DNA from: Lysobacter sp. 5GHs7-4
GTDB lineage: Bacteria > Pseudomonadota > Gammaproteobacteria > Xanthomonadales > Xanthomonadaceae
Reading direction: 5' to 3'
Assembly (NCBI RefSeq): GCF_021284765.1
Contig: NZ_CP089924.1
Location: 633,501 to 697,500, forward strand
DNA length: 64,000 bases
Shown: positions 21,569 through 29,656 of the stretch, piece by piece
Layout of the letters: each line of letters starts with the position of its first letter
How positions within the stretch are numbered: position 1 is the first letter of the stretch
The notes under the pieces: generated by a model
What the model saw: only the letters and a program-made list of their open reading frames with translations
Told to the model about the DNA's origin: nothing
The model's database searches: none
Program-made: the position numbers and the translations under genes

Positions 21569-22036
21569 ATGCGTTCGTTGGCCATAGGGACCTTGTTGCT
21601 GGCGGTACCCGCCGCGGCCGCGCGCGAGCGCGCGTCGGCACCGCCGCCGTTGCCGATCGTGGCGATCGTCGAACAGCAAAAGCAGATCCGCGCCGACGAC
21701 ATCGCGCGCCGCGGCCGTTACGGCCAGCTGCCGCTGGCCACCCGCGCCGAGCTGATGACCAAGCAAGTGGAAATCCTCAGCCTGGTCGAGGACAAGGCCA
21801 GCACCGCCGAGCTGAGCCGGCGCGAGCAGGTGGAAGTGTTCAACCGCCTGGAATGGATCGAGGCCACGGTCAACGACACTGAGGACGAGCGCATGATCTG
21901 TCGGATCGAGCGCACCCTGGGCAGCAACCGCATGGTCCGCACCTGTCGCACCGTGGCCGACGAGCGCAAGGAAAAAGAGCGCGCCGGTCGCAGCCTGGAC
22001 CGTCGCCCGCGTCAGGTCGGCGGGCGGGAAATCTGA
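21569..22036 (+). CDS. Exported small protein, array copy 3
   Basis: A 155-residue member of the array. Its signal peptide is MRSLAIGTLLLAVPAAAARE. The core shows VEQQKQIRADDIARRGRYGQ, TRAELMTKQVEILSLVED, VFNRLEWIEATVNDTEDERM and a cysteine pair CRIERTLGSNRMVRTC. It is closer to copy 4 than to copies 1 and 5. The ATG at 21569 is chosen because GGAGAGG stands six bases before it; a GTG at 21563 lies within that spacing. The C-terminus is basic (RSLDRRPRQVGGRE). Confidence 0.8.
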   Translation: MRSLAIGTLLLAVPAAAARERASAPPPLPIVAIVEQQKQIRADDIARRGRYGQLPLATRAELMTKQVEILSLVEDKASTAELSRREQVEVFNRLEWIEATVNDTEDERMICRIERTLGSNRMVRTCRTVADERKEKERAGRSLDRRPRQVGGREI

Positions 22037-22056
22037 CGCGTTCCAGCGGGCTGAGA

Positions 22057-22090
22057 TTGTCGACGTATTTTTGGTGCCTTGCGTCGACAA
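22057..22090. promoter_or_regulatory. Inverted repeat TTGTCGACG / CGTCGACAA
   Basis: Perfect nine-base arms (22057-22065 and 22082-22090) flank a 16-base AT-rich spacer (TATTTTTGGTGCCTTG) between copies 3 and 4. Each arm holds a GTCGAC palindrome. It could be an operator for copy 4 or a weak terminator after copy 3. Confidence 0.4.
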
Positions 22091-22179
22091 ATTTTCCACG
22101 AAACTTGCCAATCGACAGAACCCCATGCCGCCGATAGCGTGATCCGGTCCGAATGAGCGGATGCGAAGGGGGCGAGTTC

Positions 22180-22638
22180 ATGCGTGGTTTGTTGTTGCTT
22201 GGCGTCTTGTGGCTGGCATCCACGGCTGCAGGCGCGGCCGATGCCGCTGGCCGTCCGCCGTTGGCGATCTCGGATATCACCGCCCAACAAACGCAGATCC
22301 GCGAGGATGTGATCGCGCAGCGCGGCCGCTACAAGGACATGCCGGCCGCCACCCGGGCCGACCTGCTGGCCAAGCAGGCCGAGGTGCTGGCGATGGTGGA
22401 GGGGAAAACCACCTCCGCCGAGCTCAGTCCGCACGAGCAGGTCGAGGTGTTCAATCGCCTGGAATGGATCGAGGCCGCGATCAACGACGCCGAGGACGAG
22501 CGCATGGTGTGTCGGCGCGAGAAAACCATCGGCAGCACGCGGCTGACCCGGGTCTGTCGCACCGCCGCGCAAGAGCGCGAGGCCCGCGACGCGGCCCGCG
22601 GGGCCTTGGATCGGGGCGATATTCAGAATCGCCGTTGA
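22180..22638 (+). CDS. Exported small protein, array copy 4
   Basis: A 152-residue member of the array. Signal peptide MRGLLLLGVLWLASTAAGAA; core ITAQQTQIREDVIAQRGRY, then KDMPAATRADLLAKQAEVL, VEVFNRLEWIEAAINDAEDE and the cysteine pair CRREKTIGSTRLTRVC. The ATG at 22180 follows AAGGGGGCGAG; an in-frame ATG at 22153 would put a charged stretch before the signal peptide and is less likely. Preceded by a 143-base spacer containing the GTCGAC inverted repeat. Confidence 0.8.
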   Translation: MRGLLLLGVLWLASTAAGAADAAGRPPLAISDITAQQTQIREDVIAQRGRYKDMPAATRADLLAKQAEVLAMVEGKTTSAELSPHEQVEVFNRLEWIEAAINDAEDERMVCRREKTIGSTRLTRVCRTAAQEREARDAARGALDRGDIQNRR

Positions 22639-22834
22639 GGCCGGATCGGGACGCGACACGCCCGCGCGGGACGGCGCCGGCGCCGTCCGGGCCGATCGGA
22701 AACCTGAACGCGCGAGCGCACGGATAAGCGGTGCCCGCAAGCATAAGACGGGCGTACGAACCGTGCCTACAGGCAGTCGACAGCGCCGATTCGGCAAAGT
22801 ACTTTCGGCAGTCCCAAATCCACGGACCGCTGTA

Positions 22835-23296
22835 ATGTCGATGAAGCATCTAGTTCTGGCCACGGTACTGACCTGCCTGCTCGCGCCCGCGGCGTACGCT
22901 TCGGCCGATCGCAAGGCGCTGCAGGCCGAGTCGATTCGCAGCCAGCAGGCGGAGATCCGCGCGGGCGTGGAAGCGCGCACCGGTCGTTACAAGGACTTGC
23001 CCGCCGGTACGCGTTCGGAGCTGCTGGCCAAGCAGAGCGAAGTGCTGCGCATGATCGACGGCAAGCAGTCCACCGACGAGCTGGACGAGAACCAGAAGGT
23101 CGAAGTGTTCAACGCGCTGGAATGGATCGAGGCCGCGATCAACAAGGCCGACGACGAACGCCTGGTCTGCGAGCGCCGCCCGGTGCTGGGCAGCACGCGC
23201 AAGGAGCGCGTGTGCAAGACCGTCGCGCAGATGCGCGACGAGCGCGAAGCCGCGCGCAGGAGCATGGACACGCACGGCGGCATCAAGACCAACTGA
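22835..23296 (+). CDS. Exported small protein, array copy 5
   Basis: A 153-residue member of the array. Signal peptide MSMKHLVLATVLTCLLAPAAYA; core SIRSQQAEIRAGVEARTGRY, TRSELLAKQSEVLRM, VFNALEWIEAAINKADDER and the cysteine pair CERRPVLGSTRKERVC. The start is either the ATG at 22835 or at 22841; no strong Shine-Dalgarno helps. A clear intrinsic terminator follows at 23320-23346 and closes the array. Confidence 0.8.
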   Translation: MSMKHLVLATVLTCLLAPAAYASADRKALQAESIRSQQAEIRAGVEARTGRYKDLPAGTRSELLAKQSEVLRMIDGKQSTDELDENQKVEVFNALEWIEAAINKADDERLVCERRPVLGSTRKERVCKTVAQMRDEREAARRSMDTHGGIKTN

Positions 23297-23319
23297 TACG
23301 CCGCGAATGCGGAACCCGA

Positions 23320-23346
23320 CGGGCGGCCAGTGGCCGCCCGTTTTCG
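23320..23346 (+). terminator. Intrinsic terminator closing the exported-protein array
   Basis: CGGGCGGCC (23320-23328) and GGCCGCCCG (23332-23340) form a nine-pair stem with an AGT loop, followed by TTTTCG. It lies after array copy 5 and before the convergent comM gene. Confidence 0.8.
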
Positions 23347-23399
23347 TTGCGGCGTTGTCGTGCCGGCGTGGCGCCGCCAGCGCGGCGGTCGCCGTAGCG

Positions 23400-24914
23400 C
23401 TACGCCGCCTGCATCGCCGCGCCTCTGTCCGCACGCCGATAGCCGATCGCCTCGCTCAGGTGCGTGCTGAGGATGCGCGGACTGCCGGCCAGGTCGGCGA
23501 TGGTGCGCGCGACGCGCAGGATGCGATGGGTGGAGCGTGCCGACAGCTGCAGGGTTTCCACCGCGCGCTCCAGCAGGGCATGGTCGCGATCTTCGAGGCG
23601 GCAGGTCGCCGAGGTCTCGGCCTGGGTCATCTGCGCATTGACCTTGCCGGCGCGGCTGCGCTGCAACTCGCGCGCCTGTGCCACGCGCTCGCGCACTTGC
23701 GCGCTGGTTTCGTTGGGCGGCGCGTCGGTGCGCAGCTCGGTGGGCATCAGCCGCGGCACTTCGATGTGCAGGTCGATGCGGTCCAGCATCGGGCCGGACA
23801 CGCGCGCGCGGTAGCGGCGGATCGCGTCGATGCCACAATGGCAGCGGCCGCTGCGGTCGCCGGCCCAGCCGCAGGGGCAGGGATTCATGGCCGCGATCAA
23901 CTGGAACCGCGCCGGGAACTCGCTGCTGCGCGCGGCACGCGAGATGGTGACCACGCCCGACTCCAGCGGTTCGCGCAGCACTTCCAGGGCGCGCCGGTCC
24001 CATTCGGGCAACTCGTCCAGGAACAGCACGCCCTGATGCGCGAGCGAGATTTCGCCGGGACGCGGTTCGGTGCCGCCGCCGACCAGGGCGACCGCGCTGG
24101 CGGTGTGGTGCGGCGAGCGGAACGGGCGTTCGCGCCAGCGCGCCGGATCCAGTCCGCGGCCGCTGACCGAGGCGATCGCGGCGGCCTCAAGGGCTTCGTC
24201 TTCGTCGGCTTCCGGCAGCAGGCCGGACAGCCGCGTGGCCAGCAGAGTCTTGCCGCTGCCGGGCGGGCCGATCAACAGCAGGTGGTGACCGCCGGCGGCG
24301 GCGATCTCCAGCGCGCGGCGCGCTTGGTTCTGGCCGCGCACGTCGGCCAAGTCCGGCCCCGGCGTGCGGACGCTGGGCACGGCGACCGCGGCGGGCAGCG
24401 CCTTGCGCGCCGACAGCATGGCGCAGACTTCCAGCAGGGTGCGCGCGGTCATGGCCTCGACGCGGCTGGCCAGCGCGGCCTCGGCGCCGTTGTCGGCGGG
24501 CACCACCAGCTTGCGGCCGGCGTCGGCCGCGGCCAGGGCGGCGGGCAGCACGCCGTCGATCGCGCGCAGCTCGCCGGTGAGCGCGAGCTCGCCCAGGAAT
24601 TCGTACTCGCCCAGCGCCTCCAGCGGAATTTGCCCGCTGGCGGCGAGGATGCCCAGTGCGATCGCGAGGTCGTAGCGGCCGCCGTCCTTGGGCAGGTCGG
24701 CCGGCGCCAGGTTGACGGTGATGCGCCGCGCCGGGAACTCGAACTGCGCGCATTGGATCGCCGCGCGCACGCGGTCCTTGGCCTCGCGCACGGCGGCCTC
24801 GGGCAGGCCGACGATGGACATGGCCGGTAGGCCGCCGGCCAGATGGACTTCGACCCGAACCGCGGGCGCGCGCACGCCCGTACGCGCACGGCTGTGCGCG
24901 ATCGCCAGATTCAT
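23400..24914 (-). CDS. comM: ComM / YifB, Mg-chelatase-like AAA+ helicase
   Basis: A 504-residue protein with the N-terminal ChlI-like fold (VEVHLAGGLPAMSIVGLPEA), a Walker A motif GPPGSGKTLLATRLSGLLP, the Walker B region GVLFLDELPEWDR and a C-terminal lid domain. The four-cysteine-like NPCPCGW...CHC insert is present (MNPCPCGWAGDRSGRCHC). ComM is the branch-migration helicase that integrates transforming DNA in naturally competent gammaproteobacteria. It starts nine bases after the ubiK stop, so the two are likely one transcript. Confidence 0.93.
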   Translation of the reverse strand: MNLAIAHSRARTGVRAPAVRVEVHLAGGLPAMSIVGLPEAAVREAKDRVRAAIQCAQFEFPARRITVNLAPADLPKDGGRYDLAIALGILAASGQIPLEALGEYEFLGELALTGELRAIDGVLPAALAAADAGRKLVVPADNGAEAALASRVEAMTARTLLEVCAMLSARKALPAAVAVPSVRTPGPDLADVRGQNQARRALEIAAAGGHHLLLIGPPGSGKTLLATRLSGLLPEADEDEALEAAAIASVSGRGLDPARWRERPFRSPHHTASAVALVGGGTEPRPGEISLAHQGVLFLDELPEWDRRALEVLREPLESGVVTISRAARSSEFPARFQLIAAMNPCPCGWAGDRSGRCHCGIDAIRRYRARVSGPMLDRIDLHIEVPRLMPTELRTDAPPNETSAQVRERVAQARELQRSRAGKVNAQMTQAETSATCRLEDRDHALLERAVETLQLSARSTHRILRVARTIADLAGSPRILSTHLSEAIGYRRADRGAAMQAA

Positions 24915-24923
24915 GGCGGCGGC

Positions 24924-25190
24924 TCAGTGCTGGGGCGGGGCGGATTGGCCCAGCTGGGCTTCCAGCTCGGCCACGGTGCGCTGCAGTTCGTCCAGTTTTT
25001 CGCGCGTGCGCAGCAGCACCGCGCGCTGCACCTCGAACTCCTCGCGCGTGACCAGGTCGAGCTTGGCCAGCCCGCTCTGCAGCACGGCCTTGAAGTTCTG
25101 CTGAATTTCCTCGCGGCCGTCGCGCACGCCCGGCGGCAGCAGCGAGCCCAGGCGGCGGGCGAGGTCGTCGATATGGTTCAGGTCGATCAT
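24924..25190 (-). CDS. ubiK: UbiK, ubiquinone biosynthesis accessory factor
   Basis: An 88-residue protein of the BMFP/YqiC family. An N-terminal amphipathic segment (MIDLNHIDDLARRLGSLLPP) is followed by FKAVLQSGLAKLDLVTREEF and a trimeric coiled coil (VLLRTREKLDELQRTVAELE). UbiK works with UbiJ in the ubiquinone metabolon; ubiJ and ubiB are also in this window, some 24 kb away. Start ATG at 25190 matches the family N-terminus; the open frame upstream is not conserved. It is divergent from the PII gene. Confidence 0.88.
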   Translation of the reverse strand: MIDLNHIDDLARRLGSLLPPGVRDGREEIQQNFKAVLQSGLAKLDLVTREEFEVQRAVLLRTREKLDELQRTVAELEAQLGQSAPPQH

Positions 25191-25297
25191 CGGTCGGGAC
25201 TCTATCCGGGGGACGTGGCCAGCATGGCCTCGTGGCCGGGACGGCGCCGTCGGTGCGGGCCGCGCCGCGCTGTCAGAAAAATCCGACATTGCGGTGA

Positions 25298-25804
<507 letters not shown>

Positions 25805-26739
25805 AGCCGGAGTGCGCGGGACCGACGCGCGGACCTTCGCTGCGCGGCGGCCTGCCTCAGGCCGTCGTCCGAATCTCGGAAACGGTGCTTGCCTGTCGGC
25901 CGCTCGCGCCTTCGGGTGCCGCGGCGCCCGATTCCGCCATCGCGTGATTGCCTGTCGCGCCGCCATGAGGTCGTGCGACAGCCGCGTTGTCCTGAGCGAC
26001 CGATACGCCGCCGCGCGGTAACGACGCCGCGTTACCGCGGCGGCCGCAGCCCGGACGGTTCGCACCTATATATATGGAAGGCGACAGCGATCGCCGCCTC
26101 GTGCACAGGCATGCGCGCGCGTGGCGTCGAATGCCAGCTTTCGATTGGCACGACCGCGGGCCAGTCCGCCGCGGCGCCGTGATCCCGTGCGGCAACGCAG
26201 AGCCAAGCCATTCAATCACCTGCGCGCGCGCGATCCGGTGCGAGTGCGCGCAGCGATTGCGAGCGTATGCATTTTTCAATCGGCGTTGTGGGCGCGCATC
26301 CAGTCGCGATGTTCGTTTTTCTGCGTTCGAAGCGTGGGGAGATCGTCTTCGTTTTACGTACGCGCGCACGAACGCGCGCGCGAGAAATCCGCGTTCGCGC
26401 AATGCATCCAACCTTCGGCTGTGAGTTCTCATCTTGCATTGCAACAAGCGCGAACGCGTTCGCGTGCGCATGGTGCGCGGCGAGCGCGCTAGGCGGAATT
26501 GCGTGAATGGCGCGATATGTCGCTTGTTTTCAGCGATTTGAGATGCGTGCACGCATTCGCGCGATGCGCGTGTCGATCAACGCGATAAAAATTTTCGTTC
26601 ACGATCTCTTGACATCGCGAATCCGTCTTCATTAGGTTCCATCGGCCCGCGTAGCGTCGCGCGCGCACACATGGATGCGAAGTGGGCAGGATCCGTCGTC
26701 GTCCGACGGCGGAAGTTCAATACACAAGGAGAGTCGAAC
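25805..26739. other. Gene-free 0.9 kb upstream of the lanthipeptide cluster
   Basis: No convincing gene is present. Base use changes here. There are runs of alternating purine-pyrimidine (CGCGCGCG and GCGCGCGCACGAACG, mostly 26105-26420), a TATATATA at about 26068, and from about 26260 to 26640 clearly more A/T than in the core genes. Open frames on either strand translate to Arg/Ala/Ser-rich sequence without domains. The last 130 bases hold the likely promoter and leader of the lanthipeptide precursor. The change is consistent with a boundary of acquired DNA. Confidence 0.6.
26609..26638 (+). promoter_or_regulatory. Candidate promoter of the lanthipeptide precursor
   Basis: A perfect TTGACA (26609-26614) is followed after 18 bases by TAGGTT (26633-26638). 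Transcription would start near 26645, leaving a leader of about 95 bases before the precursor ATG. The -10 match is modest, so this is a candidate only. Confidence 0.4.
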
Positions 26740-26886
26740 ATGGATATGATCCTGTCTCTGCAGGCGATGGAAGTCGAAACCGATTCCGCCGCCGGCAACA
26801 GCGGCGCCAGCGTCAACTGCACCTCGGGCAGCTCGGTGAGCAATCACTGCGGCGGCCAGCAGACGAAGGTCGAAGCCGCGTTCTAA
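26740..26886 (+). CDS. lanA: Class III lanthipeptide precursor
   Basis: A 48-residue peptide starting MDMILSLQAMEVETDSAAG. The ILSLQAMEVE segment matches the ILxLQ leader motif recognised by class III LanKC enzymes (compare SapB and labyrinthopeptin precursors, from memory). The core after about residue 19 contains S21-x2-S24-x2-C27 and S29-x2-S32-x4-C37, the two motifs expected for labionin or paired lanthionine rings. A hydrophilic tail GGQQTKVEAAF ends the peptide. AAGGAGAG lies seven bases before the ATG; the alternative upstream start is not supported. The LanKC gene follows 97 bases later. The symbol is generic. Mature end points are not known. Confidence 0.88.
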   Translation: MDMILSLQAMEVETDSAAGNSGASVNCTSGSSVSNHCGGQQTKVEAAF

Positions 26887-26894
26887 TGCGGTCA

Positions 26895-26928
26895 GGCTGG
26901 CATCGGCTCCGCCGGTGCCAGCCCTTTC
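26895..26928 (+). terminator. Hairpin between precursor and synthetase genes
   Basis: GGCTGGCATCGG (26895-26906) pairs with CCGGTGCCAGCC (26912-26923) with one G-T wobble around CTCCG, followed by CTTTC. It lies eight bases after the precursor stop. Such a partial terminator or mRNA-stabilising stem would give more precursor than enzyme transcript. Confidence 0.6.
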
Positions 26929-26983
26929 GCCGGCGAGGATCGCCGGTTGAACGCTCAGCAACTGCACGCGAAAGGACTCGCAC

Positions 26984-29656
26984 ATGCTCTACACGCTCGT
27001 CGACCGGCGCTTCTTCGAAGACGTAGTCAACCTGGAATGGGAAGACACCTTCCAGCAAGCCGTGAGCGAGGCCCTACCCGAGCACTGGAACGCACGCCGC
27101 AACGGCGTCTGGCTGTCGGTGTCCTCGCCGCAGCACGTGTTCCCGCAGCAGGGTTTCAAGATCCATCTTTCCGGCACGCCTGCGTTGGCCAGCCAGATCA
27201 TCCGCGCCGCCGCGCCGGTTTGTTACGCGCACGACGTGCCGTTCAAGACCGCGCGCGATCCGCGCATGCTGTCGGTGATGGGCTCCAAGCACTACCCGCG
27301 CGGCTATGCGGGCAAGCTGATGACGGTGTACCCGGGCGACCAGGACGTCTTCCTGCGCCTGATCGACGCGCTGCACGTGGCCACCGACGGATTCGACGGG
27401 CCTTACATCCTGTCGGATCGGCGCTACAAGGACCGCGGCGTCGTCTACTACCGCTATGGCGAAATTCTGTCCAAGTCGCGCCTGACCATCGACGGCGGCA
27501 GCGCCAGCGATCTCACCGCGCCGGACGGGCAGCCTTATCGCGAGGAGCGCCTGCCGTACTTCCGCCTGCCGCCGTGGGTGACCGATCCGTTCGCCAACGA
27601 GCCGCGCCACCAGGGCGAGCATCTGCTCAACGACCGCTACCAGGTCGAGAAGGCGCTGACGTTCTCCAACGCCGGCGGCGTCTATCGCGCGCTCGATCGC
27701 CAGACCGGCGACACCGTGGTGCTGAAGGAGGCGCGCCCGCATACCGCGCACTTCCGCGCCGACTCGGTCGATATCGACGCCATCCATTTGCTCGAACACG
27801 AATACAACGTGCTGCGCCGGCTGGACGGCATCCCGGGCGTGGTCGCCGCGATCGAGATGTTCGGCCAGTGGGAACACCGCTACATGGTCGAAAGCCATGT
27901 GGTCGGCATGCCGCTGGCGCAGTTCCGCGCGCGCCACGACGTGTCGCTGCTGCCGTTCGACGGCGGCGAGGACACCGCGCGCACCTTCTGCCGCAAGTTC
28001 GCCGTCATCGCTTTGCAGCTGATCGACATCCTGCAGGCGATCCATGCGCGCGACGTGATCGTCGCCGATCTGTCGCCCAACAACATCCTGGTCGATCCGG
28101 ACACGCTGGCGGTGTGCCTGATCGATTTCGAGGGCGCGCACGCGCGCGACGCGGATCTGCCGGAAGCGTTCGCGGCGCAGTGGTCCACGCCGGGCTTCCG
28201 CCATCAGCGCCGCCAGCAGGAGCTGAAGCTGAGCACCGCCGACGACTGGTTCGGGCTGGGCATGGTGCTGTACAGCATGATCCTGCCGATGCAGTCGCTG
28301 TTCGACCTGGAAAAGCGCAACGTCGATGCGCTGCTGGACTGCCTGAGCGGCGTGGCCTCGCTGCCGGCGCAGGTGCCGCAGGCGATCCGCGCGTTGTGGG
28401 AGGCCGAACCGGAGACCGCGCGCGGCGCGTTCGAGCGCATCCGCGCTTACGGCGAACGCGAGGGCGCCGATCCCGAGCGAGTGCCGGCACCGCCCGCCGA
28501 GCTGCCCGCGGAAGATCTGCAGGAGCTGCTGCAGGGCATCGACGATTTCATCGACGCGGTCTGCCACCCGCAGCGTCAGGACCAGCTGTGGCCGGGCGAT
28601 CCGGAGATGTTCAACCGCAATCCGATCAGCCTGGCCTACGGCGCCGGCGGGCCGCTGCTGTACCGGGCCCTGCGCGGGCGCGAGTGCACGCCCGAACAGC
28701 GCGCCTGGTTCGACGCCAAGACCGAGCAGCCCGAGCGCCTGCCGCCGGGCCTGTACTCCGGGCTGGCTGGCGCGGCCTGCGTTTACCTGCGCCTGGGCGA
28801 TCCCGGCCGCGCCCTGCACCTGCTGGAATCGGCCTGCCAGTCGTCCCTGCTGGGCACCGACGCGTCGATCTTCCAGGGCGATGCCGGCGTGGCCATGGCC
28901 TGCCTGCAGCTGCACGCGGGCACCGGCGACGAGCGGGCGCTGCAGTGGGCGCACCGCCTCGGCGAGGGCCTGCTCGCGCAGGCGATCACCGACGAGGCCG
29001 GCACCCGTTGGCCCTCGCAGATGCAGCGCGGCGAGCACGTGCTGGGCTATGCCTACGGCGGCAGCGGCACCGCCCTGGCCCTGCTGTACCTGGGCCACAG
29101 CCTGGGCGACGCGCGCTACATCGACTGCGCGCGCCGGGCCATGGACACCGAGGTGTTGCACGCGATCGCCGGCGACGGCCCGCTGCGCTGGGCGCGCGCC
29201 GTCGGCCACAGCACCGACGAGCCCTACTGGCTGCACGGCGGCAGCGGCGTGGGCACGGCCCTTATCCGCTTCGCCGTCCTGTGCCAGGATGAGGGCTACG
29301 GACGATGGGCGCGGCAGGCGGCCGAAGGCTGCTACTGCCGATTCACGGTACTACCGGGCCAGGTCGAAGGAATGAGCGGCATCGGCGAATTCATGCTGGA
29401 TATGCACCAGTTGACCGGTGAGGCGGTGTACTTGGCGCGCGCGAACGCGCTGGCGCACAGCATCGGCCACTACCGCGTGCACGGGCAGCGCAGCATCGCG
29501 TTCCCGGGGCGCGGCCTGCTGCGGCTGAGCTGCGACCACGCCTACGGCGCCGCCGGCGTCGGCAGCTTCCTGCATCGTCTGCGCCACGGCGGCGAACGCC
29601 TGTTGCACGACCTGCCGCTGCTGCGCGCCAAACGCGCCGACGGACCGCGCCCATGA
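26984..29656 (+). CDS. lanKC: Class III lanthipeptide synthetase LanKC
   Basis: An 890-residue three-domain enzyme. Residues about 1-200 are the SpvC-like phospho-Ser/Thr lyase (HYPRGYAGKLMTVYPGD, ILSDRRYKDRGVVYYRYGEI). About 215-500 is a Ser/Thr-kinase-like domain (K248 in VVLKEARPH; catalytic loop VADLSPNN with D362; DFE at 381-383 in place of DFG). About 530-890 is a LanC-like cyclase (YAYGGSGTALALLYLGHS, YWLHGGSGVG with H751). The cysteine zinc ligands of true LanC (CHG) are not seen, which is the rule for class III. The domain order fits dehydration by phosphorylation-elimination and ring closure of the upstream precursor. AAAGGA precedes the ATG; the stop overlaps the next gene by ATGA. 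Confidence 0.93.
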   Translation: MLYTLVDRRFFEDVVNLEWEDTFQQAVSEALPEHWNARRNGVWLSVSSPQHVFPQQGFKIHLSGTPALASQIIRAAAPVCYAHDVPFKTARDPRMLSVMGSKHYPRGYAGKLMTVYPGDQDVFLRLIDALHVATDGFDGPYILSDRRYKDRGVVYYRYGEILSKSRLTIDGGSASDLTAPDGQPYREERLPYFRLPPWVTDPFANEPRHQGEHLLNDRYQVEKALTFSNAGGVYRALDRQTGDTVVLKEARPHTAHFRADSVDIDAIHLLEHEYNVLRRLDGIPGVVAAIEMFGQWEHRYMVESHVVGMPLAQFRARHDVSLLPFDGGEDTARTFCRKFAVIALQLIDILQAIHARDVIVADLSPNNILVDPDTLAVCLIDFEGAHARDADLPEAFAAQWSTPGFRHQRRQQELKLSTADDWFGLGMVLYSMILPMQSLFDLEKRNVDALLDCLSGVASLPAQVPQAIRALWEAEPETARGAFERIRAYGEREGADPERVPAPPAELPAEDLQELLQGIDDFIDAVCHPQRQDQLWPGDPEMFNRNPISLAYGAGGPLLYRALRGRECTPEQRAWFDAKTEQPERLPPGLYSGLAGAACVYLRLGDPGRALHLLESACQSSLLGTDASIFQGDAGVAMACLQLHAGTGDERALQWAHRLGEGLLAQAITDEAGTRWPSQMQRGEHVLGYAYGGSGTALALLYLGHSLGDARYIDCARRAMDTEVLHAIAGDGPLRWARAVGHSTDEPYWLHGGSGVGTALIRFAVLCQDEGYGRWARQAAEGCYCRFTVLPGQVEGMSGIGEFMLDMHQLTGEAVYLARANALAHSIGHYRVHGQRSIAFPGRGLLRLSCDHAYGAAGVGSFLHRLRHGGERLLHDLPLLRAKRADGPRP

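Noticed and set aside
20825..23296. The exported-protein array as extra RiPP precursors
   Set aside because: Each copy has a Sec-type signal peptide and a long conserved helical core with no leader-core layout, so they look like ordinary exported proteins.
25857..26552. A 231-codon minus-strand frame in the spacer before the lanthipeptide cluster
   Set aside because: Arg/Ala/His-rich, no ribosome binding site, no recognisable domain; likely chance in an alternating GC sequence.
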